DNA of 64,000 nt from the NCBI GenBank assembly GCA_028224375.1, contig JAOIVW010000013.1, forward strand, positions 23,397 through 87,396. Direction: 5' to 3'. How positions within the stretch are numbered: position 1 is the stretch's first letter; the number at the start of each line of letters is the position of its first letter. The DNA comes from Hellea sp. (lineage in GTDB: Bacteria; Pseudomonadota; Alphaproteobacteria; Caulobacterales; Maricaulaceae). The position numbers and the translations under genes were made by a program. This document shows, in pieces, positions 31,070 through 40,718 of this stretch. Under the pieces are notes generated by a model. The model did not search any database. It was not told where the DNA came from and was given only the letters and a program-made list of their open reading frames with translations.

Positions 31070-31431
31070 TAGATTACGGCCCCGCCGCCAAAGCTGAAGA
31101 ATGACAGGAAGAAGCTGGTCGCCGTAAAGGCGATGGAGAGCCCGAAGACAATCTGGATTAGCTTCCTGAAACCGCCGCCTGTATCACCAAAGGCCAAGGC
31201 CAGACCTGCCATGATAATGGCCATTGTGCCGACAATTTTGGCAATCGGGCCTTCCACGGATGAGAGGATTTGTGTGAGCGGGCCTTCCCACGGCATACCT
31301 GAACCTGCGGCATGAGCGGGACCTGCAAGGGTTAAAAATGCGAGGATGAACGTCGCCCCGATGGCGGCTTGACGAAAATGAGGGTTGCCTAAAAGATGTG
31401 AGCTCAAGGCATGACTAGAGAATTGGGTCAA
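31069..31431 (-). CDS. trbC: Conjugal transfer pilin TrbC (VirB2-like)
   Basis: Signal peptide; MPWEGPLTQILSSVEGPIAKIVGTMAIIMAGLALAFGDTGG. Confidence 0.93.
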   Translation of the reverse strand: MTQFSSHALSSHLLGNPHFRQAAIGATFILAFLTLAGPAHAAGSGMPWEGPLTQILSSVEGPIAKIVGTMAIIMAGLALAFGDTGGGFRKLIQIVFGLSIAFTATSFFLSFFSFGGGAVI

Positions 31432-31500
31432 AATTGACTCCTTTTTAAATGTTGGGTTTTGTGGGTTAAGAGTTTGAGGCTTAGGCCTCAGTGAGTGACG

Positions 31501-32466
31501 TTATGGAGGGTCAGGAACCATGGGCCTCAGCCGATAGGTTCTGTTTTCTCCATCACATCCGAGAACTTCGAGAATGTCCGTAACACGCCGGACCCCTCCG
31601 TGATTCTCGATCCCGACAACGAGATTAACCGCTGCGGAGATGAGTTTGCGCGGCACATTCGCCACGACTTCGCCGACAAGCTGCTCAAGACGGTCAAGTC
31701 CGTCTGCAGCGCTATTGGCGTGAACGGTTGCAACGCCGCCGGGATGACCGGTCGACCAAGCTTTCAGAAGATCGAGCGCTTCAGCGCCGCGAACCTCGCC
31801 GACGACGATGCGGTCAGGGCGAAGACGAAGGGTCGAACGCACGAGCTCGCGCATGGGAACTGTTGGCTGCGTGCGAAGGGATACGCAATCCTCTGCCGCG
31901 CACTGGAGCTCACGCGTGTCTTCCAAAAGGAGGACGCGGTGATCTTCATTCGCGATTTCCGCGAGAAGCGCATTGGTCAGCGTCGTTTTGCCGGACCCTG
32001 TTCCGCCTACCACGAGAATATTCTGCCGCGCCTTTACAGCACGGCGCAATCCATTCGCAGAAGCCTCGCTCAATGCGCCGCTGCTGACATAATCACCAAG
32101 TTTAAAAACGCGCGCAGCAGGTACGCGAATGGCAAATGATGGCTGCAAAGCGACAGGCGGCATAACCCCTTCGAACCGTTGTCCACCAATTGGAAGCTCG
32201 GCGCTCACGATAGGCCGCTCACGCGTGACATCAAATCCCGACAAAGACGCGATAAGCCGAATAATCCGTTCTGCTTTTTCCGGCTCAAGAATCTGACCTT
32301 GGGACCGGCGCCCTACTCCGGCCCGCTCAATCCATAATTCACCATTCGGATTTTGCATGATTTCGACAACGCTTGGGTCAGCAAGAGCGTCACAGATCAC
32401 GGAACCGAAGGCACTGCGTAACATCGTGTCAGTGCGAGACCGGCTTTGGGCTTTGCGCTGCGTCAT
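31501..32466 (-). CDS. trbB: Conjugal transfer ATPase TrbB (VirB11-like)
   Basis: VVGGTGSGKTTLTNALLAEI; RPDRIVVGEVRGAEALDLLKAWSTGHPGGVATVHANSA. Confidence 0.97.
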   Translation of the reverse strand: MTQRKAQSRSRTDTMLRSAFGSVICDALADPSVVEIMQNPNGELWIERAGVGRRSQGQILEPEKAERIIRLIASLSGFDVTRERPIVSAELPIGGQRFEGVMPPVALQPSFAIRVPAARVFKLGDYVSSGALSEASANGLRRAVKARQNILVVGGTGSGKTTLTNALLAEIANEDHRVLLLEDTRELQCAAEDCVSLRTQPTVPMRELVRSTLRLRPDRIVVGEVRGAEALDLLKAWSTGHPGGVATVHANSAADGLDRLEQLVGEVVANVPRKLISAAVNLVVGIENHGGVRRVTDILEVLGCDGENRTYRLRPMVPDPP

Positions 32467-32960
32467 GATGAACTCCCTTTTTGATTACTCGGTTTCTTAT
32501 TTTCCAGCGCGTCCAGATCAGCGTCTGAGAAGAAATCGCTTTCAGCTAAGAAAGCATCTTCAATTCCGTTGAACAGATGTCTGTTTTTGCTGGACAGAAT
32601 TGTTTCTAAAGATTGGCGATAACTCTCGAAACGGGCTGCGCCCTCTGCCCTCGCCGCTTGTCGTTCCGCGCCTTCCGGCGAAGGCGGCACCAAAGTTAGA
32701 AAATAACGTACGAACAGAGCATGGCCTTCGGACAAGACGATGAGTCGTTGGCGCAGCTTTTCGCATTCCCGCGTCATCTGATCCAGACGCCGCAATATTG
32801 GGTTGTTCCTCGCCGCTTCAGCTTCCGCCGAAAGATAAAGCTCGAGCGCTCTTCTGACGATCTCCGACTTGCTCACGTCCGGGTGCGAAGCCGCTAACTC
32901 AAGGCGCTTATGAATATCCTCCGGAGCATAGGCCTGAATACGCCTGAGTGATGTGGTCAT
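32463..32960 (-). CDS. Ribbon-helix-helix (CopG-type) protein of conjugation module
   Basis: IQAYAPEDIHKRLELAASHPDVSKSEIVRRALELYL; between traG and trbB. Confidence 0.85.
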   Translation of the reverse strand: MTTSLRRIQAYAPEDIHKRLELAASHPDVSKSEIVRRALELYLSAEAEAARNNPILRRLDQMTRECEKLRQRLIVLSEGHALFVRYFLTLVPPSPEGAERQAARAEGAARFESYRQSLETILSSKNRHLFNGIEDAFLAESDFFSDADLDALENKKPSNQKGSSS

Positions 32961-34984
32961 CGTCCATACCCCATCAAGTCTTGGCCCGGTGTCGCACGGT
33001 CCAATACATCTGTTGTTCGCGCAAGTTCGCCGGGCAAAGCAACTTCTGACTGACCATCGAGGTCAATATCGTCTTTTGCGACTTCTTCAGCTGGTTCCTT
33101 CGGAGGTCGGTGCCGTTCGTCAAGATTTCGGGCCTGTTCCTTACCACCAGATGTTGGAGTTGTTTTCGATGATGTCTTGGTTTTCATAGCGTCCATAAGG
33201 TTCTGATGAACTTTCGCTGTAAGGCCACTCCAGTCATCGAAACGTCCCGGAGGGCTATCTCCATAAGGATGATTCGAGCCATTTAAGATTGGAGGCGAGC
33301 AAACTCGGTCACTGAAATTCTTGTCCGCGTAATACCGAATTTTCGTAGCGCGAATGGGTGGTACGCCTGAGACCAACACAATCTCCTCATCTGACGGCAA
33401 TTGCATAACTTCGCCGGGGGTTAGAAGCTGGCGAGCCGTTTCCTGACGAGAGACCATCACATGACTGAGCCAAGGGGCAAGCCGATGACCTGCGTAATTG
33501 CGCATTGCACGCATTTCCGTTGTAGTGCCGAGCGCGTCACTAATACGTTTCGCGGTCCGCTCATCATTGGTCGCGAAGGCCACGCGCACGTGGCAATTAT
33601 CCAATATTGAATTATTAGGTCCGTAAGCTTTCTCAATCTGATTGAGGCTTTGCGTGATCAGGAAAGCGCGGAGACCATAGCCGGCCATGAACGCCAAGGC
33701 GCTCTCGAAAAACTCTAAGCGCCCAAGCGCAGGAAATTCGTCCAGCATTAATAAAACTTGGCGGCGCGCATTGCCATCAATCTCGCCGTCTAGTTTTTCA
33801 GTTAATCGGCGGCCAATCTGATTGAGGATAAGCCTGACGAGCGGCTTTGTTCTCGAAATGTCAGAGGGCGGTACAACCAAGTAAAGCGAGACAGGTTTTA
33901 CTGCATTCACTAAATCCTCAATTCGCCAGTCGCATGATGACGTCACCTCGGCCACTGTTGGGTCTCTATACAGCCCTAGAAAGCTCATCGCTGTTGAAAG
34001 CACCCCCGAGCGTTCATTCTCAGATTTATTCAGTAGTTCACGCGATGCTTGGGCGACAACGGGATGGACTGATGGAGTAGCTGCATCACTGCGGCCGAGG
34101 TGATTGGTTGACATCATCCCGATCAACGTCTGCTCAAATGTGCGCGCAGGGTCGGAAAGAAAAGTTGCCACTTTAGCCAGCGTTTTCTCATTCTCGGCGT
34201 AGAGGACGTGAAGGATTGCTCCCACCAGTAAGGCATGAGCGGTTTTCTCCCAATGAGACCGCCGTTCGAGAGCGCCTTCGGGATCGACAAGAATATCAGC
34301 GATATTCTGTACATCTCTGACTTCGTTACGCCCTTTGCGCACTTCCAGAAGTGGATTATATTTTGCTGACGCAGGATTTGTAGGATCGAAAAGTAGACAA
34401 TGGGAAAAAGTAGACCGATAGCCTGATGTGACTTGCCAGTTCTCACCCTTAATATCATGCACAACCGTCGAATGTGGCCAGGACAGCAACGTTGGGATAA
34501 CCAAACCTACGCCTTTGCCTGATCGGGTTGGCGCAAATGTCATAACGTGTTCAGGGCCGGAATGGCGAAGGTAATTTTTATCCGTCCGCCCAATGAAAAC
34601 GCCGTCTTGGTCGAAGAGGGTTGCTTGTTTTAAATCTTTGTCATCGGCCCAACGAGATGAACCAAATGTTGTCAGTTTTTTAGCTTGGCGTCCGCGCCAG
34701 ACTGAGCCGATGACCGAGAATACAACACCCAAGAAAGATGCGCCAATGGCGATTTGTCCACCGCGCGCAAACACCTCCGGCGCGTAAGGCTCAAACGCGT
34801 ACCACCATTCGAATAAGCGCCACGGATAGTAAACAGGCATTTCATTAAACTGAAACCAAGGCTTACCCAAATATGGGTCAAATCTCAGTTCAGTCGCAAC
34901 CCATTGAGTGGCTCCCCACACGCCAGCGCCTATCGTCGTGAAGACGACGCCAACTTGGCCAATGAGAATTGAATTGGGTGACAT
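32957..34984 (-). CDS. traG: Type IV coupling protein TraG (VirD4-like)
   Basis: APTRSGKGVGLVIPTLLSWPHSTVVHDIKGENW; VLLMLDEFPALGRL. Confidence 0.97.
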   Translation of the reverse strand: MSPNSILIGQVGVVFTTIGAGVWGATQWVATELRFDPYLGKPWFQFNEMPVYYPWRLFEWWYAFEPYAPEVFARGGQIAIGASFLGVVFSVIGSVWRGRQAKKLTTFGSSRWADDKDLKQATLFDQDGVFIGRTDKNYLRHSGPEHVMTFAPTRSGKGVGLVIPTLLSWPHSTVVHDIKGENWQVTSGYRSTFSHCLLFDPTNPASAKYNPLLEVRKGRNEVRDVQNIADILVDPEGALERRSHWEKTAHALLVGAILHVLYAENEKTLAKVATFLSDPARTFEQTLIGMMSTNHLGRSDAATPSVHPVVAQASRELLNKSENERSGVLSTAMSFLGLYRDPTVAEVTSSCDWRIEDLVNAVKPVSLYLVVPPSDISRTKPLVRLILNQIGRRLTEKLDGEIDGNARRQVLLMLDEFPALGRLEFFESALAFMAGYGLRAFLITQSLNQIEKAYGPNNSILDNCHVRVAFATNDERTAKRISDALGTTTEMRAMRNYAGHRLAPWLSHVMVSRQETARQLLTPGEVMQLPSDEEIVLVSGVPPIRATKIRYYADKNFSDRVCSPPILNGSNHPYGDSPPGRFDDWSGLTAKVHQNLMDAMKTKTSSKTTPTSGGKEQARNLDERHRPPKEPAEEVAKDDIDLDGQSEVALPGELARTTDVLDRATPGQDLMGYGR

Positions 34985-35379
34985 GAAGAGCCTCGGTTTT
35001 GATCCTGAGGCTTATGTTCAGTGAAATTTAAAAAATAAGATAGGTAGGAAAGCGATAGCAAAATCACGGCTTTGGTTACTTGAAATTCAAGAGAGAGGCA
35101 TATTGTGACTTTGTGGGATTTTCACGAACGCCGAAAAAATTTAACGAAGGCACCCGAGACTTCAAATTACTATTAGATGTGCTTTACCAAAACTTCGATG
35201 CTGGGACTCAAGGAAGGTTTTAATTTCCTAGGCGCTTCGATTGTTGAAGGCGCCAAGTTGAATAAAACCCGTCAAGCCTGGGGCTCAATTTCATCGGTAG
35301 GGGCCATCAATGAACCCTAGTGAAGTGAACATAAGAAGCTATTGATCTTCAAAATGCATTCGCTTCGCACTAGATAAAA

Positions 35380-37131
35380 TCAACTAATAGCTTTTCGGCG
35401 TGCGGCTTCACGTTTTTCGGCCAAATCAGATTCTAGGTACTCCAGAACGCCATTTTCATTAATTTCTAAAGAATAAACATCCCAACGACTAGACCGAGAT
35501 GCTTTTTCTTTCATATAGGCCATGACAACCCTTTCACCATCTGAACGGAGATTGATTGCCCCGTAAGAAGTAACGGCTTTAACTTTTGACTCCTCATCCA
35601 GGCGATCAAATTCTTCTTGCAATTGCGCTTTCTTACCTAAGTTCTTTTCTGCTTCTATTTTACCCTTTATTTTTGCGGCCTGAAACCATGGAGTGTCTTC
35701 TTTATTGATGAACTCTTTCGCTGAACGCGACAATTCCGTGCTAAACACAAGTGGCCGCTCGCCATATCCATTACGCCCAATCGCGCCTAAAGTATCGCAA
35801 CGCGGATGAGCGTGACTTTCTTCGTCTCCACTCGATATGACCGTAGCTGTTGCATTTAACACCTCCAGAAACTCATCCTTAAAATCCGCACTACCATGAT
35901 GACAAGATTTAGCGACGTCGACCTCAAAGATATCAGCAGCAATTTTCATTGCGTCACGCATAGTTTTACATTTTTTATCAAAAACATTTTTTCCTGTGTA
36001 ATGTTTTAAGAGGAACATTTCGGCAGAGCTATTCAAATCGCCCCCGAACAACAGGCGTAGATTTTTGTATTGCAGCTTGAGCAATATGGAGTGGCCATTT
36101 TTGGTTTTTCCAGAGTTCATACTCGTTGTTTTTTCTTTCGGCTTTTTATCAAAGACTCTCAAAGAGTCCTGTCCGTTCACCTCTTCAATGACTGGGCCGA
36201 CAATACGAATTTCGCAGCCATCAGGGTTGTCCGGGCCAAATCCGGGCAGATAACTCAAGCCGTCGTGTAATTCGCCGTCTTCAGTGGAAAGGTTTGAGAT
36301 ATTAGGAAACCTGCGCCTGCCATCAGAATTCGTAGCTGTTTGAGCTGTATTTAATAAGTTCGGGAACTGTTTGGCCCGTCCTGAAGAGGTTTTGATCCAT
36401 GCCTTCTGTTCAGCCAATAAGTCTGACAATTCTCCATCTGTCTTGATAAGATCCGTTAGAAATTTTTGTCCGCTTTTCTCTGCAAAAGAACCCAGAAGAT
36501 AATCTGTCGAACTACTTTGTTTTCCATTTCTGTCAATTTTGAATTGTTCGACAAGTCCATTGTGATAAATTTGATCGCAAGAAACGTTGTCATCTTCCAC
36601 GATATCTTGAAATCCAAGGTAGTGATCGTTGTCGGGATGGGTGATAATAAATCCATCAAAATCATTTGACGCTTTGAATCCGGCAAAGCGCCATTTCAGA
36701 TAACGATACATATTATCGCCTTTACCAGCATCTATGACGTATTTTTTGTTGTCGGGTGTTATCATGACGGCGCCATCGCCTTGTCCAACATCAATAAATA
36801 TCACCTCAAGCAGGCGGTTAGGGCTTAGATCTTCTATTTTCATGTAGCCGCTGACGCCGCGAACACGAACTGGAACCATACTTTTTTCGATTTCCGCAAG
36901 CTTGCTGTCGACGAAAACTTCTTCGGGGGTCGTTCTTATGTCGGGAACATGTTCTTTAGGAGCCGGTGTTTCTACACGGTAGTCAAAATCAGTGACTTTG
37001 ACCCAATCTCCCCAAAGAAGATGTTTCATCTTTGCAAAAACAAGTTTATTTTTACTGTTACGACTAAAACTGTAAACATGGCTGGTCGGATAGCCTGAAA
37101 ATCTAATATCACCTGTCTGTGGTCTTGCCAT
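35380..37131 (-). CDS. ComEC-like metallo-beta-lactamase-fold hydrolase
   Basis: VIFIDVGQGDGAVMITPDNKKYVIDAG...FIITHPDNDHYLGF (HxDxDH-type: HPDNDH); CHHGSADF; no TM segments seen. Confidence 0.8.
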   Translation of the reverse strand: MARPQTGDIRFSGYPTSHVYSFSRNSKNKLVFAKMKHLLWGDWVKVTDFDYRVETPAPKEHVPDIRTTPEEVFVDSKLAEIEKSMVPVRVRGVSGYMKIEDLSPNRLLEVIFIDVGQGDGAVMITPDNKKYVIDAGKGDNMYRYLKWRFAGFKASNDFDGFIITHPDNDHYLGFQDIVEDDNVSCDQIYHNGLVEQFKIDRNGKQSSSTDYLLGSFAEKSGQKFLTDLIKTDGELSDLLAEQKAWIKTSSGRAKQFPNLLNTAQTATNSDGRRRFPNISNLSTEDGELHDGLSYLPGFGPDNPDGCEIRIVGPVIEEVNGQDSLRVFDKKPKEKTTSMNSGKTKNGHSILLKLQYKNLRLLFGGDLNSSAEMFLLKHYTGKNVFDKKCKTMRDAMKIAADIFEVDVAKSCHHGSADFKDEFLEVLNATATVISSGDEESHAHPRCDTLGAIGRNGYGERPLVFSTELSRSAKEFINKEDTPWFQAAKIKGKIEAEKNLGKKAQLQEEFDRLDEESKVKAVTSYGAINLRSDGERVVMAYMKEKASRSSRWDVYSLEINENGVLEYLESDLAEKREAARRKAIS

Positions 37132-37259
37132 AATACTGCCCCGTTAAAACTAACGATACCTTCCATACACGAAAAAAGGGTTCTCCGCATTATTTAAATT
37201 ATTCGTCCACTAGAGAGTGGAAAACCACGAATATGAGGTTCTCATGTCAGCTTTGGAAA

Positions 37260-39218
37260 TCATCGAGACATCCCTCTTGCTTTTGCAATATCCCAACTGA
37301 TCCCACCAGCGGACACCTTCCCCGAAATTGTCTGCCCTATACGCCGCTCCATCACAGGTCGCCAAGGCACAAGTGTAAAATCCTTGGCTCGTTCAACAAC
37401 AGCGAATTTTCCACTCGGACGCTGAATGGATTGTTTGTAAATTCCTTCCACATTTCGATCCTCGCCTAGCGGCGCATAAGGCTTCCCTATGGATTTTTGG
37501 AAGTGACCTGACGCATCTTGCAAGTCTATCTCACGTAGCGCCTCCAAGGTGGACGGCGGAAATCGTCCAGCCTTATCCAACGCAAATCCCATTTTCCGAA
37601 GTTCGCTTTGACGTTTTAAAAGAGACTCTCCTAGAGAGGTTCCGCCGATACCTTCAGCCCCAAACCTGACCAGCCTTTTGTCTAGCCATGTCGCGCCTCT
37701 AGCGCGTTCCATTTCTGACAAGGTTTGGATGCTATCACGAGAAAAAGGTGTCGGCAGTCGCGCGGCTCGGAGTGCTTCATAATTCGCGGCGCGCTTGAGG
37801 TAATCATCCGGTATCCGCCAACTCCCATCTTGATTTCTCGAGACGAGATTTTTCCGGCATAAAGCTTCTAATCTTCGTACATGAGCTTGTGCATAAGCAG
37901 GCGAAACACCCCTGGCCTCCGTGACATGATAAACTTCACTGTAAACATTTTTCTGTGTCTTAGCGAAGTCGGCGATGGAATGATCAATCTTTCGCGCGCC
38001 CTGCGGATGGGGCTGCAAGGTGACGACCTGGTCTTTGCGCAAGGTTTCGAAAATCTCGTCCTCTCTAACCCTCGTGTAAACAAGCTCCCCTTTTAAAGAT
38101 CGGATAACCACGAAGCCGCCGCTTTGAGTTTCGTCCGGCCTTCCAAACTTTCTGACAACGCCTGTGACATCTTGGGAGGTCGCTCGATTTGGATCATAAC
38201 GATTGCGTTCGGTCATCAAACCGGGCGCATAGCCGTCTTCGCTCATGCTCTGGTGAATAGCTTTAATGATGTTACCGCGAGCTCCCATCTCACGGAGCGT
38301 TTCTCTAAAATTCGGGTCAAGCGTCCAGCGACCCGAACCTGCCCTGCTTGCCAGTCCCATTGTCGACAGGCTCTGCAACCGCCGAACCTGAAGCTGCCGA
38401 TGCCAAACCCGTCTTTTCGGGACCGGCTTACTCATATCGACAATACCGTCTTTCAATTCGCTTGAGAGACTTCGGTCAAGCTCTGTGTAACGTTGCATAT
38501 CAATCGTATGAGCAAGCCTCACCCGCCCCTCAATTTGCGACACTGGACCAAGTTCGATATCTACGAGCTCTTGGGCGCGCTGTCTCATCGTTTGAGAAAT
38601 GTACTTTCGAGGGATAACAAGGTCATCACCGGTGTCTCGGACGCCGCGAACAATAAGGTGCGAATGTGGCTGACCCGTATCATGATGATTGGCGGCGACC
38701 CAATCAAGCTTAGTGCCAAGGTCGCTCTCCATTTTCTGAACAAGATCGCGTGTAAACTCCGTCAGGTTTTGGAGCTTGGCGCTATCTTCAGGCGCCACGA
38801 TAAACCGAAAATGATGGCGATCATCTTTGCACCGCTCTGCAAATTGTTTCAGCGGCTCGGCCCGATGGTTTGGCTCGCCTTCCATCTGCAATTCAACGTC
38901 CTCTAAACCGTCGCCGTAAAGTTTCGCACGCTCTCCTTTTTCATCCGTCCCGTCGCGTTGAATATAGTCTAAGTGCTTTCTAAAACTTGATAAACCATGC
39001 CCAGCCATCTTTTTGATCGAGGCTTTAACAACGACGCGGCGATAAAACCTCATTGACTGCCCGGAGGATTTCGAAGACCCGCCTGATCTGCCGCGTCCCC
39101 TTTTCGACTTCGCGCCTCGGCTGACCGTCTCGAAAAAGCCAACAGCGCGCCGACTGCCGGATGATGAGCGAAGTCGTCCGAGGTAGACCTCAAATTGATC
39201 TTCTCCTCTACCGGCCAT
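37260..39218 (-). CDS. Relaxase/VirD2-like protein with DUF3363-type C-terminus
   Basis: HHFRFIVAPEDSAKLQNLTEFTRDLVQKMESDLGTKLDWVAANHHDTGQPHSHLIVRG (HxH relaxase motif); start MAGRGEDQFEVYLGRLRSSSG chosen over ORF-track start at 39278. Confidence 0.92.
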   Translation of the reverse strand: MAGRGEDQFEVYLGRLRSSSGSRRAVGFFETVSRGAKSKRGRGRSGGSSKSSGQSMRFYRRVVVKASIKKMAGHGLSSFRKHLDYIQRDGTDEKGERAKLYGDGLEDVELQMEGEPNHRAEPLKQFAERCKDDRHHFRFIVAPEDSAKLQNLTEFTRDLVQKMESDLGTKLDWVAANHHDTGQPHSHLIVRGVRDTGDDLVIPRKYISQTMRQRAQELVDIELGPVSQIEGRVRLAHTIDMQRYTELDRSLSSELKDGIVDMSKPVPKRRVWHRQLQVRRLQSLSTMGLASRAGSGRWTLDPNFRETLREMGARGNIIKAIHQSMSEDGYAPGLMTERNRYDPNRATSQDVTGVVRKFGRPDETQSGGFVVIRSLKGELVYTRVREDEIFETLRKDQVVTLQPHPQGARKIDHSIADFAKTQKNVYSEVYHVTEARGVSPAYAQAHVRRLEALCRKNLVSRNQDGSWRIPDDYLKRAANYEALRAARLPTPFSRDSIQTLSEMERARGATWLDKRLVRFGAEGIGGTSLGESLLKRQSELRKMGFALDKAGRFPPSTLEALREIDLQDASGHFQKSIGKPYAPLGEDRNVEGIYKQSIQRPSGKFAVVERAKDFTLVPWRPVMERRIGQTISGKVSAGGISWDIAKARGMSR

Positions 39219-39306
39219 AACCAAAACTTCCGGGACTTTGCGTAGGGAGAATACAAGGTGACACCCCCAAATCCTCAAGCCCTATGGGGCTTTGCGCCAA
39301 AACAGT

Positions 39307-39333
39307 AACTCCCCCCATAAGAGTGGGGGAGTT
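39307..39333. repeat. Perfect 9-bp inverted repeat (AACTCCCCC-9 nt-GGGGGAGTT) upstream of relaxase
   Basis: Read directly; flanked by further inverted repeats at 39277-39292 and 39367-39384. Confidence 0.8.
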
Positions 39334-39407
39334 ATAAAAATCGATGTGCAGACAAGGCGTTAGCCGGGGGGTGACACCACCCCCTTTTATCTTGCCCTCC
39401 ACGCCCT

Positions 39408-39950
39408 TCACCCGTGCCCAGCCCTCAGCCGCTCAAAACGCCCTTTCATCCGTCCAAGGTATTTAACGCGGCCCAGCACTAATTCACGGTCCACAGGACC
39501 AAAGTAGCGGCTGTCAAAAGAGGTCTGCACGTCGTTGGAGATGAGAAAGACCTCGTCTTTCGAAAGTTCATAGCAACCGCTTCGCGACGGCAAGGCACGG
39601 CCCAGCTTATCGTGTTTTAACACGATTAGCGGGGGGCGGCCTTGCACCAAAGCAAGCCCGTTCTCGTGACAAATTCTCTCTCCGGAAACAGCCCAAACCG
39701 TTTTGATAAGCGGGACATCTTGCGGAAGATAATGACGTTCACGGACAAGCGCAGCCCCGTTTTCAGGGAGGCGCGTGGCAACCAAATTACCCCTTTGAAC
39801 ATCAGAATTAGGCCACAAACGATACCACCCAACAGGCGCGCTCGGGCTTGGATTATAGAGAAGTCGCGGCACTGTAGGCCGTACGATTTGTAACAGCGAA
39901 GCTGTGCAAAGCGTGGCCACGGACAGCATACCCAAGACGCGAATTAACAC
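39408..39950 (-). CDS. traF: TraF-like S26 family signal peptidase
   Basis: PSPSAPVGWYRL...RGNLVATRLPENGAALVRERHYLPQDVPLIKTVWAVSGERIC; SRYFGPVDRELVLGR. Confidence 0.92.
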   Translation of the reverse strand: MLIRVLGMLSVATLCTASLLQIVRPTVPRLLYNPSPSAPVGWYRLWPNSDVQRGNLVATRLPENGAALVRERHYLPQDVPLIKTVWAVSGERICHENGLALVQGRPPLIVLKHDKLGRALPSRSGCYELSKDEVFLISNDVQTSFDSRYFGPVDRELVLGRVKYLGRMKGRFERLRAGHG

Positions 39951-40378
39951 GTCCAGCTCCTGATGACACCGGCTGGGTCGCCATTAGGACCAAGCATAAG
40001 ACCTATGTCACGCCATCGGTGTTCACAGATTTCTTCAGGTCTGAAGCCGGCGGTTTTCATGACGTCTATCGCCTCAAAAAGCCGTTTGATTTGGGTTTTA
40101 CCTTTGACCGACAGCCATATATCTGCACCGGGCTTAATGCCGGGAACGCGGGTAAAACGCCCTCCGCTAACGGCTCTGCCGATGTGGAAGGTCCAGTGTT
40201 GCGTTCCGTATTTATCGGCGAACCAACGCTCATAGCCAAAGACCTGTCCCGGTGCGAACACCGCGAATTGAGAGCGCCAACCGCGCCGAACACGGCGTAA
40301 AGGCTCTCCGAATACGACGCGGTGATTATAGCGTTTTTTGCGGTAATGCTCATGCAGAGCTGTGAGGCGCGCGCTCAC
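39944..40378 (-). CDS. DUF2840-family protein
   Basis: QFAVFAPGQVFGYERWFADKYGTQHWTFHIGRAVSGG...GVKPGADIWLSVKGKTQIKRLFEAID; gene order. Confidence 0.85.
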   Translation of the reverse strand: MSARLTALHEHYRKKRYNHRVVFGEPLRRVRRGWRSQFAVFAPGQVFGYERWFADKYGTQHWTFHIGRAVSGGRFTRVPGIKPGADIWLSVKGKTQIKRLFEAIDVMKTAGFRPEEICEHRWRDIGLMLGPNGDPAGVIRSWTC

Positions 40379-40602
40379 TTTTTCACCTCATCTTTCGGCG
40401 GTACGCGGTGATCATTTGCATCCCGGCCCGACGACCAATGATCCAAGTCAGACATGTGATAGACGACTTTACCGCCATGTTTCCTGTAGTTCGGTCCCTC
40501 CCCGCGCCAGCGCATATTATTGAGCGTTTTCACATCGAGGCGCAGATAATCGGCGGCTTCTTGGCTTGTTAAAAATGGACTTTTGGGATGGTCATGCATC
40601 AT
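40375..40602 (-). CDS. Excisionase-like helix-turn-helix protein
   Basis: FLTSQEAADYLRLDVKTLNNMRWRGEGPNYRKHGGKVVYHMSDLDHW. Confidence 0.88.
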   Translation of the reverse strand: MMHDHPKSPFLTSQEAADYLRLDVKTLNNMRWRGEGPNYRKHGGKVVYHMSDLDHWSSGRDANDHRVPPKDEVKK

Positions 40603-40718
40603 AAATTCCTTTCAATTGACGCTCATCCAAAACAGGAAAGCGTTACTATTGATAAGAATATATTCCTATTTATAAGATTGCGGAAGTGTCGAATTTGGGA
40701 TTCCCGATTCCGACACCC

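Noticed and set aside
31495-32139. 214-aa plus-strand ORF opposite trbB
   Set aside because: Antisense shadow of a highly conserved ATPase gene; no domain signature.
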